A stretch of DNA of 64,000 bases from JALHOM01 sp964615775 (GTDB taxonomy: Bacteria > Patescibacteriota > Saccharimonadia > Saccharimonadales > 2-12-FULL-41-12): contig CAZTQB010000004.1 in NCBI GenBank assembly GCA_964615775.1, positions 16,271 through 80,270 of the forward strand, given 5' to 3'. Below are positions 1-7,653 of the stretch, piece after piece. The notes beneath the pieces are model-generated. The model was given only the letters and a program-made list of their open reading frames with translations, was not told the DNA's origin and made no database searches. Position 1 is the stretch's first letter. Each line of letters starts with the position of its first letter. The position numbers and the translations under genes were made by a program.

Positions 1-2
1 GT

Positions 3-488
3 GGTGCTACAGAAACCGAGATAGAAGAGAAGAAATTCCGCGTTGACGACGCGGTGGCCGCAGTTAAGGCAGCACTTGAAGAAGGAATTGTGCCAGGTGG
101 AGGCGTTACGCTAGTTAACTTGGTGTCTGCTACTAAACTGGCATCTAATGACGAAGTTCTGTTTGGTCAAACTATCTTGTTTAGGGCTTTAGAGCAACCG
201 TTTAGGATTATTCTTGAAAATGCTGGTCTTAACCCTGACGAGTGGTTACCGCAAGTTAAGAAGGGCAAAGCTGGCTATGGCATAGATGTCAATAACCCAA
301 GTAAGTTGGTCGATATGAAGTCAGCCGGAGTAGTAGACCCAGTTAGAGTTACTCGACAAGCTATTCAAAATTCGGTGTCCATTGCTGGTACGGCTATGAC
401 TATGGGTGCATTAGTGGTTGATGTACCGGAGCCAAAAACGGCTGCCCCAGATATGTCTGGTATGGGTGGCGGCATGGGCATGATGTAG
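3..488 (+). CDS. groL: Chaperonin GroEL, C-terminal part (5' end outside window)
   Basis: The reading frame is open from the window edge and encodes about the last 160 residues of the 60-kDa chaperonin. The segment with EKKFRVDDAVAAVKAAL followed by EEGIVPGGG is the hallmark GroEL region at the equatorial/intermediate domain boundary, and the protein ends in the typical GGM-type tail (GMGGGMGMM). GroEL forms double heptameric rings that fold cytosolic proteins with ATP and GroES. No groES is visible because the upstream region lies outside the window. A strong terminator follows, so groEL appears to close its transcription unit. Identification is secure; only the start is missing. Confidence 0.97.
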   Translation, partial: GATETEIEEKKFRVDDAVAAVKAALEEGIVPGGGVTLVNLVSATKLASNDEVLFGQTILFRALEQPFRIILENAGLNPDEWLPQVKKGKAGYGIDVNNPSKLVDMKSAGVVDPVRVTRQAIQNSVSIAGTAMTMGALVVDVPEPKTAAPDMSGMGGGMGMM

Positions 489-523
489 TTTAAGTCAAAG
501 AAATCGGCCTTAATTTTAGGTAA

Positions 524-566
524 AAAATACTGCTTTTGGAGCTGCCAGAAGCAGTATTTTCTTTTT
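524..566 (+). terminator. Rho-independent terminator after groEL
   Basis: A 12-bp perfect inverted repeat (AAAATACTGCTT at 524-535 and AAGCAGTATTTT at 549-560) is followed by CTTTTT. It lies 36 nt after the groEL stop and upstream of the next promoter. Confidence 0.9.
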
Positions 567-582
567 AAATGCATCAGAATAC

Positions 583-611
583 TTGCGTAAAATGTAATTA
601 TGTAGTACAAT
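583..611 (+). promoter_or_regulatory. Promoter for the Ser-rich membrane protein
   Basis: TTGCGT at 583-588 and TACAAT at 606-611 are separated by 17 nt, just after the groEL terminator. An SD-like AAGGAA lies at about 622-627, ahead of the ATG at 633. Confidence 0.6.
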
Positions 612-632
612 ACTGTTAATCAAGGAACTTAT

Positions 633-1142
633 ATGGCATTGTTTAGACAAAATAAAACTCAGCGTACGGTCTTACCAGAAGAGGTAAACGATTATTATAA
701 AGCCCAGAAACGTGAGCGAACTGGTGTGGCTTTGATGCTTGGTTTGGCAGCTTTGATAGCAACACTGATAGTCGGTTTTGCACTGTTTTTCGGTGGTAGA
801 TGGGTTTATCAAAAAATTAGCGGTAAAAACAAGACTCCAACTGCAATAATTGACGATAAAAAGGCATCCGACAAGTCGGCTAACGATAAATCAAGCGACA
901 AATCGTCAAGTAGTAGCCAAGATAACAGTAGCTCAACGAGCGGTACCTCTTCGTCTAATAGCTCGGCCGGCTCTAATTCTAGTACTTCTCAGGCCAATGG
1001 CGGCTCTGGTGGTGCATCAAGTTCGGCTTCGACTACAAATAGCGGTGGAGGTGCAGCTAACAATTCTGGAAGTACAACAACTCCAGCTTTAGGCGACGAA
1101 CCAACTTCTCCGTTGCCACACACCGGTGACGAAGGTCACTAA
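633..1142 (+). CDS. Membrane-anchored Ser/Gly-rich surface protein with C-terminal LPHTG
   Basis: No family is recognised for this 169-residue protein. A charged N-terminus of about 32 residues is followed by one hydrophobic helix (about residues 33-55, GVALMLGLAALIATLIVGFA then LFFGG), then by a low-complexity region very rich in Ser, Asn, Gly, Thr and Ala that is probably disordered. The positive-inside rule suggests that this region is outside the cell. The extreme C-terminus reads SPLPHTGDEGH, an LPxTG sortase-like pentapeptide with no hydrophobic segment or basic tail behind it. It has its own promoter and an SD-like AAGGAA before the ATG. Function unknown; a surface stalk or spacer is a reasonable guess. 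Confidence 0.75.
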   Translation: MALFRQNKTQRTVLPEEVNDYYKAQKRERTGVALMLGLAALIATLIVGFALFFGGRWVYQKISGKNKTPTAIIDDKKASDKSANDKSSDKSSSSSQDNSSSTSGTSSSNSSAGSNSSTSQANGGSGGASSSASTTNSGGGAANNSGSTTTPALGDEPTSPLPHTGDEGH

Positions 1143-1195
1143 TTAGATTTTAAGCAATTTTAAGAGCTAAGCTTTCTGGTTTTACTAAGTAAGTT

Positions 1196-1708
1196 TTAGC
1201 TATTTTGGCCGTGATGTTGAGAAAAGTAATTGATTTCGTTAACAATAGCCAGTAGAGCCTCAGCTTTTGCTTTCTCATCAGAAATTTGATTAGCTGCTTC
1301 GTAAGCTTCTTTGATAAGTTCATGATTGTCGGAAGCCTGGATAAGCATCATAAGTGTTTTGTAGCGCTCTTCGGGTTGTTGGCTGAGCTGACTCACTAGA
1401 GGCGATAGCTGATTAAGAGCTTGCACCTTGATATCCGATAGTTGATCTAGATTAGCAGGCGAGACGCCACTAACTGAAGTAGTAGATGATTGACTAACTG
1501 GGCTATCTTCTTCTAGGCCTTGCTCATTGTTATCATCTTGGTTAGGTAAGGTCGGCGTTTGACTGGGCTGGCTAGGTAGAACTGGGCTGAAAGTTGTGGG
1601 ATTATTGCCAAGTCCAATCTGTGGACTGGCGTCATTTATATCATTTGCAACTTGATCCATGTCTGTTTTTGGGCTTTGACTTTGGTCGTCGGATTTATTA
1701 TTGAACAT
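1196..1708 (-). CDS. Hypothetical protein, Gln/Pro/Ser-rich N-terminus and helical C-terminus
   Basis: The family of this 170-residue protein is not recognised. Roughly the first 85 residues are low complexity, rich in Gln, Asn, Pro, Ser and Asp. The second half (about 88-165) is predicted helical and regular in composition, with motifs such as LNQLSPLVSQL, ERYKTLMMLIQAS and AKAEALLAIVNEI, suggesting a small helical-bundle domain. No signal peptide or membrane segment is seen, so it is probably cytosolic. A good SD (AAGGAGTG) lies just before the ATG on the minus strand. It is convergent with the preceding membrane protein gene. The coding call is good; the function is unknown. Confidence 0.75.
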   Translation of the reverse strand: MFNNKSDDQSQSPKTDMDQVANDINDASPQIGLGNNPTTFSPVLPSQPSQTPTLPNQDDNNEQGLEEDSPVSQSSTTSVSGVSPANLDQLSDIKVQALNQLSPLVSQLSQQPEERYKTLMMLIQASDNHELIKEAYEAANQISDEKAKAEALLAIVNEINYFSQHHGQNS

Positions 1709-1801
1709 ACCACTCCTTTATTTGTTCATTTTGAAACACATTTATATGCTATTTATTTTAACAATTTTAACCATAAGCGACAAATCTAAATGTTTTGACG
1801 T

Positions 1802-1807
1802 TATAAT
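1802..1807 (+). promoter_or_regulatory. -10 box for the sugar isomerase gene
   Basis: TATAAT at 1802-1807 precedes a leader with the strong SD AAGGAGG at about 1819-1825 and the ATG at 1829. No clear -35 is seen. Confidence 0.5.
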
Positions 1808-1828
1808 AAAGTATATAAAAGGAGGATT

Positions 1829-2863
1829 ATGTCAGTATTAGATAATTTAAAAATGATACATGAACGCGACGTTCAGGATGCTTTGGGTGTGGCATTAAAT
1901 CAATGGCAGCAGCTAAAAGAAAGCTATGATTTGCCAATTATAGAGGAAGAATTTGAAAATATAGTTTATGCCGGCATGGGGGGTTCATCATTGTCGGCCT
2001 CATTGAGTCAGACTTGGCCAGGCTATAGTTTGCCGTTTGAAGTCTGCCGGACTTATGATATCCCTCGTTATGTGAATGACAAGACATTTTTTATCTGTTG
2101 TAGCTTTAGCGGGAATACTGAAGAGACTTTGTCGGCTTTGGCTCAGGCAGAGGCGAAGGGTGCAAAGATTGTAGTTATCACCAATGGTGGAAAATTAGCG
2201 ACGATTGCCGAGGAAAAAGGCTATCCGTTAGCAAAGCTGCCTGATATTCCGCAACCACGTTATGCTACATTGGCAATTTTGAAAGCAGTGATTGAAGCTT
2301 TAGCGGCAGCTAATCTTTGCCCTAAATCTTGCATAAATGAGCTTGAAGATTATGCCGATGAGCTAAAAACTCAACTAGATAACTATCGTCCAGATGTGCT
2401 TACGGTAGATAACCCGACCAAGCAGCTAGCTCTTGAGTTGGCTGGTAGTTCGCCAGTAGTTTATGCCAGTAGCTTGTTTTATTCGGTGGCTTATAAATGG
2501 AAGATTAGTTTTAATGAAAATGCCAAAAATGTAGCGTGGTGTAATGCCTATCCAGAGTTTAATCATAATGAGTTTTTGGGCTGGTCATCTCATCCAGAAA
2601 ATAAGCCGTATAAGGTAGTAAACTTGGTCAGTAGTTTTGATCATCCACAGATACTGAAACGGTTCGAGATATCTGATCGACTTTTGAGTGGCAAAAAACC
2701 AGCTGCAGAGACAGTCAATCTAGTGGGTGATAATATTATGAAACAGATGATTTATGGCACAACTTTTGGCGATTTTGTAAGCCTGTACTTGGCTCTGATT
2801 AATGGCCTTAATCCGTCGCCGGTTGACCTAATCGAGAAACTAAAACAGGAGCTAAAAAAATAA
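1829..2863 (+). CDS. Bifunctional phosphoglucose/phosphomannose isomerase (SIS family)
   Basis: This 344-residue protein resembles the archaeal/bacterial bifunctional PGI/PMI family, which interconverts glucose-6-P, fructose-6-P and mannose-6-P. The first SIS domain carries GMGGSS (about 49-54) and the sugar-phosphate loop SFSGNTEETLSAL (about 92-104). PQPRYATL and the late FNHNEFLGW segment are also typical, the latter containing the conserved catalytic His/Glu region. A strong SD (AAGGAGG) precedes the ATG. In a reduced genome it would feed sugar phosphates for cell-envelope sugars or fermentation. Which of the two isomerase activities dominates cannot be told from sequence. Confidence 0.88.
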   Translation: MSVLDNLKMIHERDVQDALGVALNQWQQLKESYDLPIIEEEFENIVYAGMGGSSLSASLSQTWPGYSLPFEVCRTYDIPRYVNDKTFFICCSFSGNTEETLSALAQAEAKGAKIVVITNGGKLATIAEEKGYPLAKLPDIPQPRYATLAILKAVIEALAAANLCPKSCINELEDYADELKTQLDNYRPDVLTVDNPTKQLALELAGSSPVVYASSLFYSVAYKWKISFNENAKNVAWCNAYPEFNHNEFLGWSSHPENKPYKVVNLVSSFDHPQILKRFEISDRLLSGKKPAAETVNLVGDNIMKQMIYGTTFGDFVSLYLALINGLNPSPVDLIEKLKQELKK

Positions 2864-2904
2864 GATTTTTTAGACTAAAAAAAATAACAAAGCGGCAAAA
2901 CCAC

Positions 2905-3543
2905 TTGTTATTAAGCCTAATTTGGCTAATTTTATTGCCAATTCTGTTGCTTGCTGCTCGTATGATTGAGAGTGGCAGCGATCGGTATGTTTTTATGCTT
3001 TGGAATTTAACACTAGCAGTCATACCTCTGTTCCTGGCGATTTGGCTTAAAGTAATATCTAAAAATAAACTTTTTATTACGCCAAAATGGTTAGTGATTT
3101 TTGGCCTGTGGTTAGTGGTTTTGCCAAATAGTTTTTATATGGTGACTGATCTACTTCACCTACGTAAAACTCAGGAAGTCAGTCTAATATATGATGTTAT
3201 TTTGCTAGAATCATTTATTGCTTCGGGGCTGATTCTGGGTTTAATAAGTCTATTTTTGGTTCATAGAGTTCTGCAAAAACACTTTTCTGGTCATCGTTCA
3301 AATGTGATTATGATAATTATTTTGGCGTTGGTGAGTTTTGCGATTTATCTGGGGCGTTACTCGCGTTGGAATAGCTGGGATTTACTGTTTAGCCCAATGG
3401 GTTTGATTTTTGATGTTAGTGATCAGATTGTTGATCCGCTTGCCAATAAATCTACTTATATTGTGACAATTTTATTTTTTCTATTTTTATCGTCAATTTA
3501 TTGGGTAGTTTATGAGTTGGCTGGGATGCTATCGAAGAAGTAA
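2905..3543 (+). CDS. DUF1361 multi-spanning membrane protein
   Basis: This 212-residue, highly hydrophobic protein has about six to seven predicted membrane helices. The segment LPNSFYMVTDLLHL matches the signature of DUF1361 membrane proteins, whose function is unknown. The start is uncertain. A TTG at 2905 is used here, but the frame stays open further upstream (reading RFFRLKKITKRQNH), so translation could begin closer to or overlapping the preceding isomerase stop. It probably lies in an operon with the isomerase. Function unknown. Confidence 0.75.
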   Translation: MLLSLIWLILLPILLLAARMIESGSDRYVFMLWNLTLAVIPLFLAIWLKVISKNKLFITPKWLVIFGLWLVVLPNSFYMVTDLLHLRKTQEVSLIYDVILLESFIASGLILGLISLFLVHRVLQKHFSGHRSNVIMIIILALVSFAIYLGRYSRWNSWDLLFSPMGLIFDVSDQIVDPLANKSTYIVTILFFLFLSSIYWVVYELAGMLSKK

Positions 3544-3571
3544 GTTACCACAACTAAGAAACTGTCTCTGT

Positions 3572-3577
3572 TATAAT
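3572..3577 (+). promoter_or_regulatory. -10 box of predicted leaderless argS promoter
   Basis: TATAAT at 3572-3577 ends 7 nt before the argS ATG at 3585, and no SD is present. Transcription would start at or next to the A of the ATG. Confidence 0.65.
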
Positions 3578-3584
3578 TGTTACT

Positions 3585-5249
3585 ATGTTAGATAAAATTA
3601 ACGGGGTTTTGATGAATGCAGTTCAGAAACTGTACTGCGAGACTATGGAAGCTAGCTTTGCAAGATCGGATCACTGCGATTTTGCCAGTAATATAGCTAT
3701 GCAGCTTAGTGGCAAGCTAGGTAAAAACCCTATAGACATTGCTGAGCAGTTGCGTGCCGAAATTTCAGAGAACTCTTTTTTTAGCAGAATAGAAGTTGCT
3801 GGACCGGGCTTTTTGAATGTTTGGCTAAGTGACGAAGTGTTAATTCAAGCATTAGACTCAGACGGAATGACTGTTTTTGACATAAATGATGGAAATGGTG
3901 GTGCAGTTTTGCTTGAATATTCTTGCCCAAATGCTTTTAAGGAACTTCATACCGGACATCTCTATCAAACATTGATTGGCGATAGCATGGGACGGATTTA
4001 TGAATTTTTGGGCGTAAAGGTTTATAGAACTAGCTTTGGTGGTGATGTGGGTTTGCATGCCGCAAAGTGTATGTGGGGGATTTTACAAGCTCTTGGTGGT
4101 GAAAATCTTACCAAATTGACAGAGGTAGAAGACCATGCGGCTTGGATTTCGGCAGCTTACGTGGTAGGGTCCAAGGCTTACGAAGAAGATGAGTTTGTAA
4201 AAGCCGAAATAGACAATCTAAACAAAAAAATCTATGGTTTGCATGAATCTGGTGATATAGTATCTGATTTTGCTCAGATTTATTTTACGACGAGGCAGTG
4301 GAGTTATGATTATTTTGATAAATTTTATGCTGATATAGATGTAGTTGCGTTTGATAAATATTATCCAGAAAGTGTGACTTCTGGTCCTGGGTTAGAGGTC
4401 GTTAGTCAAAATTTGGTTGATGTTTTTAGTGAGAGTGAAGGGGCGGTAGTATTAGATGAAGCCAAGTCTGGTCTACATACTAGGGTGTTTGTGACTTCGG
4501 CTGGTTTGCCGACTTACGAGACTAAAGATTTAGGTGTTGTTAGGCTGGAAAATCAGGACTTTAATTACGAGAAGCGAATTATTATGACTGGCAATGACCA
4601 ATCGGAGTACATGAAGGTAGTTTTTAAGGCACTCGAGCTGATTGACCCTGTGTTGGCGGCTAAGCAAAGGCATATTGCAAATGGCACAGTTAAATTCGCT
4701 AACGGCCAAAAAATGAGTTCTAGATTAGGTAATGTAACCAAGGCAACAGATGTAATTGAGGCAGTTAGTTTGGCTATGTCGGCCGGAGACCAAGCAGTAA
4801 AAAAAGACATGGTGCTAGGTGCAATTAAATATTCGCTGCTAAAAAGCAAGGTAGGCGGTGATATTGCTTTTGATATAGAAAAATCGATTAGCGTCGAAGG
4901 TAACAGTGGACCTTATATGCAGTATGCTCTGGCTCGAGCTAACTCGGTACTTGCTAAAGCCAAAAAACGAGGGAGTATACCAAAAGAATTAACAGATGGC
5001 GAACGGAATTTTGCCCTTAAATTGACTGATTTTGGTCAGGCAATAGAAGTAGCAATTAAAGATTTTTCACCGCATCACGTTGCTAGTTTCTTGTATGACT
5101 TAGCTCAAGAGTTTAATCGTTTTTACGAAAAAAATCGGATTATTGATGATCAACGAGAAGTCGAGAGGTTATTTTTGGTAAACAAGTATCAAAAAATTCT
5201 AAAACAGGGCTTGGAACTACTTGGTGTACCAACTCCGGAAAAAATATGA
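3585..5249 (+). CDS. argS: Arginyl-tRNA synthetase
   Basis: This 554-residue class Ia synthetase charges tRNA-Arg. The N-terminal additional domain is followed by the catalytic Rossmann fold with FKELHTGHL (HIGH signature H122-H125) and later by GQKMSSRLGN near residue 375 (KMSKS signature). The helical anticodon-binding DALR domain at the C-terminus contains the typical YDLAQEFNRFYEKN segment. Length is normal for ArgRS. The gene has a -10 box 7 nt upstream of the ATG and no SD, suggesting a leaderless message. It overlaps the following HAD phosphatase gene by 4 nt (ATGA), so the two are cotranscribed. Confidence 0.97.
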   Translation: MLDKINGVLMNAVQKLYCETMEASFARSDHCDFASNIAMQLSGKLGKNPIDIAEQLRAEISENSFFSRIEVAGPGFLNVWLSDEVLIQALDSDGMTVFDINDGNGGAVLLEYSCPNAFKELHTGHLYQTLIGDSMGRIYEFLGVKVYRTSFGGDVGLHAAKCMWGILQALGGENLTKLTEVEDHAAWISAAYVVGSKAYEEDEFVKAEIDNLNKKIYGLHESGDIVSDFAQIYFTTRQWSYDYFDKFYADIDVVAFDKYYPESVTSGPGLEVVSQNLVDVFSESEGAVVLDEAKSGLHTRVFVTSAGLPTYETKDLGVVRLENQDFNYEKRIIMTGNDQSEYMKVVFKALELIDPVLAAKQRHIANGTVKFANGQKMSSRLGNVTKATDVIEAVSLAMSAGDQAVKKDMVLGAIKYSLLKSKVGGDIAFDIEKSISVEGNSGPYMQYALARANSVLAKAKKRGSIPKELTDGERNFALKLTDFGQAIEVAIKDFSPHHVASFLYDLAQEFNRFYEKNRIIDDQREVERLFLVNKYQKILKQGLELLGVPTPEKI

Positions 5250-5872
5250 AAAATAAAGTAGTGATTTTTGATTTTGACGGTACTCTGGCCGATGTAGTGC
5301 CAATTTTTCGTAAAATTTATAGCAACCTTGCACTGCAATATAATCTACCGGAGATATCGGACCAAGACTTTTTAGAGCTACGCAAGAAAAATCTAAAACA
5401 AGCTCTAAAATGGGTTGGCATAAGGTATTGGCAGCTACCTGGTATATTAAATAAGGGTCGCACAATGTTCGCCAAACACAAAAAAGAGGCTAAGCTTTTT
5501 GACGGTATGACTGATATTGTTAACAAGTTACATAGTAATGGTTGCGAGGTTTACGTGTTGAGTTCTAATAGCGAGAGTACTATAAAATGTGTACTGGAAC
5601 GCTACGGTATTGACAACAAAATTATAATCCTGCGTCGGCCTAGTTTGCTTGGTAAATCTGGCAGTATAAATAAGTTAGTTAAGTCCAGAAAATATAGTAA
5701 AGCTGACGTATGGATGATAGGCGATGAAGTTCGCGATGTTGATGCTGGCAATAAGGCTAAAGTTAACACTATATCTGTTAGTTGGGGCCTACAAGATGGC
5801 TCACTACTGGCTCAACACAAGCCAACACACCTGGTAAATACAGTTGCTGAGCTTAAGAAATTATTAATTTAG
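5246..5872 (+). CDS. HAD-superfamily hydrolase (phosphoglycolate-phosphatase-like)
   Basis: This 208-residue protein carries HAD motif I FDFDGTLAD (nucleophile D9, acid D11), motif II VLSSNSES, and motif IV in MIGDEVRDVDA, with an alpha-helical cap between motifs I and II. This layout is that of PGP-type phosphatases acting on small phosphorylated metabolites; the substrate cannot be read from sequence. The ATG overlaps the argS stop (ATGA), so translation is probably coupled. The gene is convergent with the VanY-like gene, whose stop lies 5 nt further on. Confidence 0.88.
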   Translation: MKNKVVIFDFDGTLADVVPIFRKIYSNLALQYNLPEISDQDFLELRKKNLKQALKWVGIRYWQLPGILNKGRTMFAKHKKEAKLFDGMTDIVNKLHSNGCEVYVLSSNSESTIKCVLERYGIDNKIIILRRPSLLGKSGSINKLVKSRKYSKADVWMIGDEVRDVDAGNKAKVNTISVSWGLQDGSLLAQHKPTHLVNTVAELKKLLI

Positions 5873-5877
5873 TTGGG

Positions 5878-6687
5878 TCAATAGCTTGGTGCAGCCGGCA
5901 AGCCAAAATACTCTTCGAGCGTAAGATTGCCAACTTTTTGTGAAACGTCAGTGCCGATATATCTGATATGCCAAGGCTCGTATTGGTAGCCGGTAACACT
6001 AGTTTTGTCTTCTAGATATCTGACGACGAATCCATATTTGGTTGCATTGTTTTTAAGCCAAATACCGGCTGCCGTGTTGCCGAAACAGGTTTCTAGGTCA
6101 CAAGTGCCGTTGCCTAGGTCGATAGCAAGACCTGTTTGGTGTTCGCTGTATCCTGGTCTGGCACTATATGTGTCGGCTAGGGCCACTCCGTCGCGAGCTA
6201 CCCAGCCGTTATATGTAGATTGCTGATTGGCATATGATCTGTAAGAGCTAAGAATTTTCATGCCTACGCCAGCTGCCACTGCATCATTTAGAAGTTGGCT
6301 TAGGCTAGTTGCTGCTTCGGCTCGAACTGTGCCACCGGCGACTGACGTTAAATTAGGTGGTACATAACTAGCTGATAGTGGGCGTTTTTTGTTGACAATT
6401 GCGGTTAATGAACTGGGGTCAGATATAGGTGTGGAAGCTGGGGTACTAGATGGTTCTGTGATAGGAGTTGGTTTTGGAACTACTGGGGCTGGCTTATTTT
6501 CAGTTTCTGTTGGCTGTGGTTGAGTGTTCGAGTCAGTCGTTTTTGCAGGAACTATTGGGTTTTTGTGATCGTTTTTCGTAAACAAAAATACGCCTAAGCC
6601 GATCACTAAGAACAACACTAGTCCGTAAACAACTAACATTTTACGGCTTTTGTATGAAAAAGACTTAAAGAGGAACTTACGCTTCAT
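5878..6687 (-). CDS. D,D-carboxypeptidase of the VanY/M15B family, membrane anchored
   Basis: This 269-residue protein has a basic N-terminus and one membrane helix (about 17-36), followed by a Pro/Thr-rich linker of about 65 residues and then a VanY (peptidase M15B) domain. The zinc-site pattern is complete: SEHQTGLAIDLG supplies His and Asp, and EPWHIRYI supplies the catalytic Glu and third His. The family removes the terminal D-Ala from peptidoglycan stem peptides outside the membrane. In an epibiont it could act on its own or the host wall; this is inference. A TATTAT box lies 6 nt before the ATG on the minus strand with no SD, so a leaderless transcript is likely, divergent from orn. Confidence 0.92.
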   Translation of the reverse strand: MKRKFLFKSFSYKSRKMLVVYGLVLFLVIGLGVFLFTKNDHKNPIVPAKTTDSNTQPQPTETENKPAPVVPKPTPITEPSSTPASTPISDPSSLTAIVNKKRPLSASYVPPNLTSVAGGTVRAEAATSLSQLLNDAVAAGVGMKILSSYRSYANQQSTYNGWVARDGVALADTYSARPGYSEHQTGLAIDLGNGTCDLETCFGNTAAGIWLKNNATKYGFVVRYLEDKTSVTGYQYEPWHIRYIGTDVSQKVGNLTLEEYFGLPAAPSY

Positions 6688-6693
6688 AAACAG

Positions 6694-6699
6694 ATAATA
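6694..6699 (-). promoter_or_regulatory. -10 box of predicted leaderless VanY gene promoter
   Basis: On the minus strand TATTAT lies 6 nt before the ATG (complement of 6685-6687). It is back-to-back with the orn promoter. Confidence 0.6.
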
Positions 6700-6709
6700 T
6701 CATATTTGC

Positions 6710-6715
6710 TATACT
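6710..6715 (+). promoter_or_regulatory. -10 box of predicted leaderless orn promoter
   Basis: TATACT at 6710-6715 (preceded by TTGC) ends 7 nt before the ATG at 6723. No SD is present. Confidence 0.65.
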
Positions 6716-6722
6716 GTTTGTT

Positions 6723-7274
6723 ATGAGTATGGCAAATATTAATAAGGATAAATTACCAACTAAATTACTATGGGTTGATTTGGAAATGACCGGGCTGAGT
6801 CCACAAAAGGACAAAATTATAGAAGTGGCCTGCGAGGTGACGGATTTTGAATACAAAACACTAGCCAGTTATGAGGCAGTGATTAAACACACTAATGAAG
6901 TTATAGATAATATGAACCCTTGGAGTCAAACTCAACACCAGAAAAGTGGCTTGATTGACAGAATAAAGTCCGAGGGCCGCGAAGAGAAAGAAGTTATTCA
7001 CGAGCTAGTTGGGTTTATAAAAGCTCAATTTGGTAGCGAACCAGCAGTGCTGGCAGGTAATTCCATCCATAACGATCGAGGATTTATTACAGTCCATTGG
7101 CCGGAGGTAGAGGCGTTGCTACACTACCGCATGCTAGATGTGTCAAGCTGGAAAATAGTCATGCAAGCCAGAGGTATAGAATTTGCCAAAAAAGAAGTTC
7201 ACAGAGCCTTTGATGACATTCAGGCCTCGATAGCAGAACTACAATATTACCTGCATGCCTTAAAAAGCCTCTAA
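6723..7274 (+). CDS. orn: Oligoribonuclease
   Basis: This 183-residue DEDDh 3'-5' exonuclease degrades short RNAs to mononucleotides. Motif ExoI is WVDLEMTGL (D19, E21), ExoII lies in LAGNSIHNDRGF, and ExoIII is HRAFDDIQASI with the catalytic His and Asp. Length and organisation match Orn closely, including PWSQTQH, a conserved family segment. The first ATG (6723) sits 7 nt after TATACT; a second in-frame ATG lies 6 nt further. With RNase J and PNPase encoded elsewhere in this window, it completes an RNA-decay set. Confidence 0.95.
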   Translation: MSMANINKDKLPTKLLWVDLEMTGLSPQKDKIIEVACEVTDFEYKTLASYEAVIKHTNEVIDNMNPWSQTQHQKSGLIDRIKSEGREEKEVIHELVGFIKAQFGSEPAVLAGNSIHNDRGFITVHWPEVEALLHYRMLDVSSWKIVMQARGIEFAKKEVHRAFDDIQASIAELQYYLHALKSL

Positions 7275-7307
7275 TCTTAAGACTTCTGCAGAGTACTGGC
7301 CTTATGC

Positions 7308-7313
7308 TAAACT
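7308..7313 (+). promoter_or_regulatory. -10 box of predicted leaderless yjbR-like promoter
   Basis: Extended -10 ATGCTAAACT (hexamer TAAACT 7308-7313) ends 7 nt before the ATG at 7321. No SD is present. Confidence 0.6.
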
Positions 7314-7320
7314 GTTAATT

Positions 7321-7653
7321 ATGAAACACACCGAGGTTGAAGACTATATTTTGAGTATGCCAGCTGCATGGCTAGATTATCCTTTTGGTGAAGGGGTGGC
7401 AGTCTATAAAACTACTGATAATAAGATGTTTGCACTTATAGGCGAAAAGTCTGATCCTTTGCAGCTTAGTCTCAAATGCGACCCTAAGCTAGCCGAGGTT
7501 TTAAGAGAAAAGTATGAGTCAGTAATGCCGGGTTATCATCTCAATAAAAAACACTGGAATACACTAATTTTATCTGGCCAGTTAACTGGCGAAGAAGTTA
7601 AGGATTTGATTAGGCATAGTTATGAGCTAGTTACTGGTGGCCTGAAGGACTGA
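7321..7653 (+). CDS. MmcQ/YjbR family protein
   Basis: This 110-residue protein has the MmcQ/YjbR family layout: an N-terminal EVEDYILSMPAAW helix, the DYPFGEGVAVYK strand, KMFALIG, LSLKCDPKLAE, and the C-terminal PGYHLNKKHWNTL segment followed by LIRHSYELV. The fold is a CyaY-like alpha/beta sandwich reported to bind DNA in some members; the cellular role is not settled. A leaderless-type promoter precedes it. Its last 27 nt overlap the 3' end of the convergent membrane protein gene on the opposite strand. Confidence 0.9.
   Translation: MKHTEVEDYILSMPAAWLDYPFGEGVAVYKTTDNKMFALIGEKSDPLQLSLKCDPKLAEVLREKYESVMPGYHLNKKHWNTLILSGQLTGEEVKDLIRHSYELVTGGLKD

Noticed and set aside
880..1080. Short repeated tracts looking like a repeat array
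   Set aside because: Irregular Ser/Asn/Gly codon repetition in a coding region, with no constant repeat and spacer lengths, so not CRISPR.
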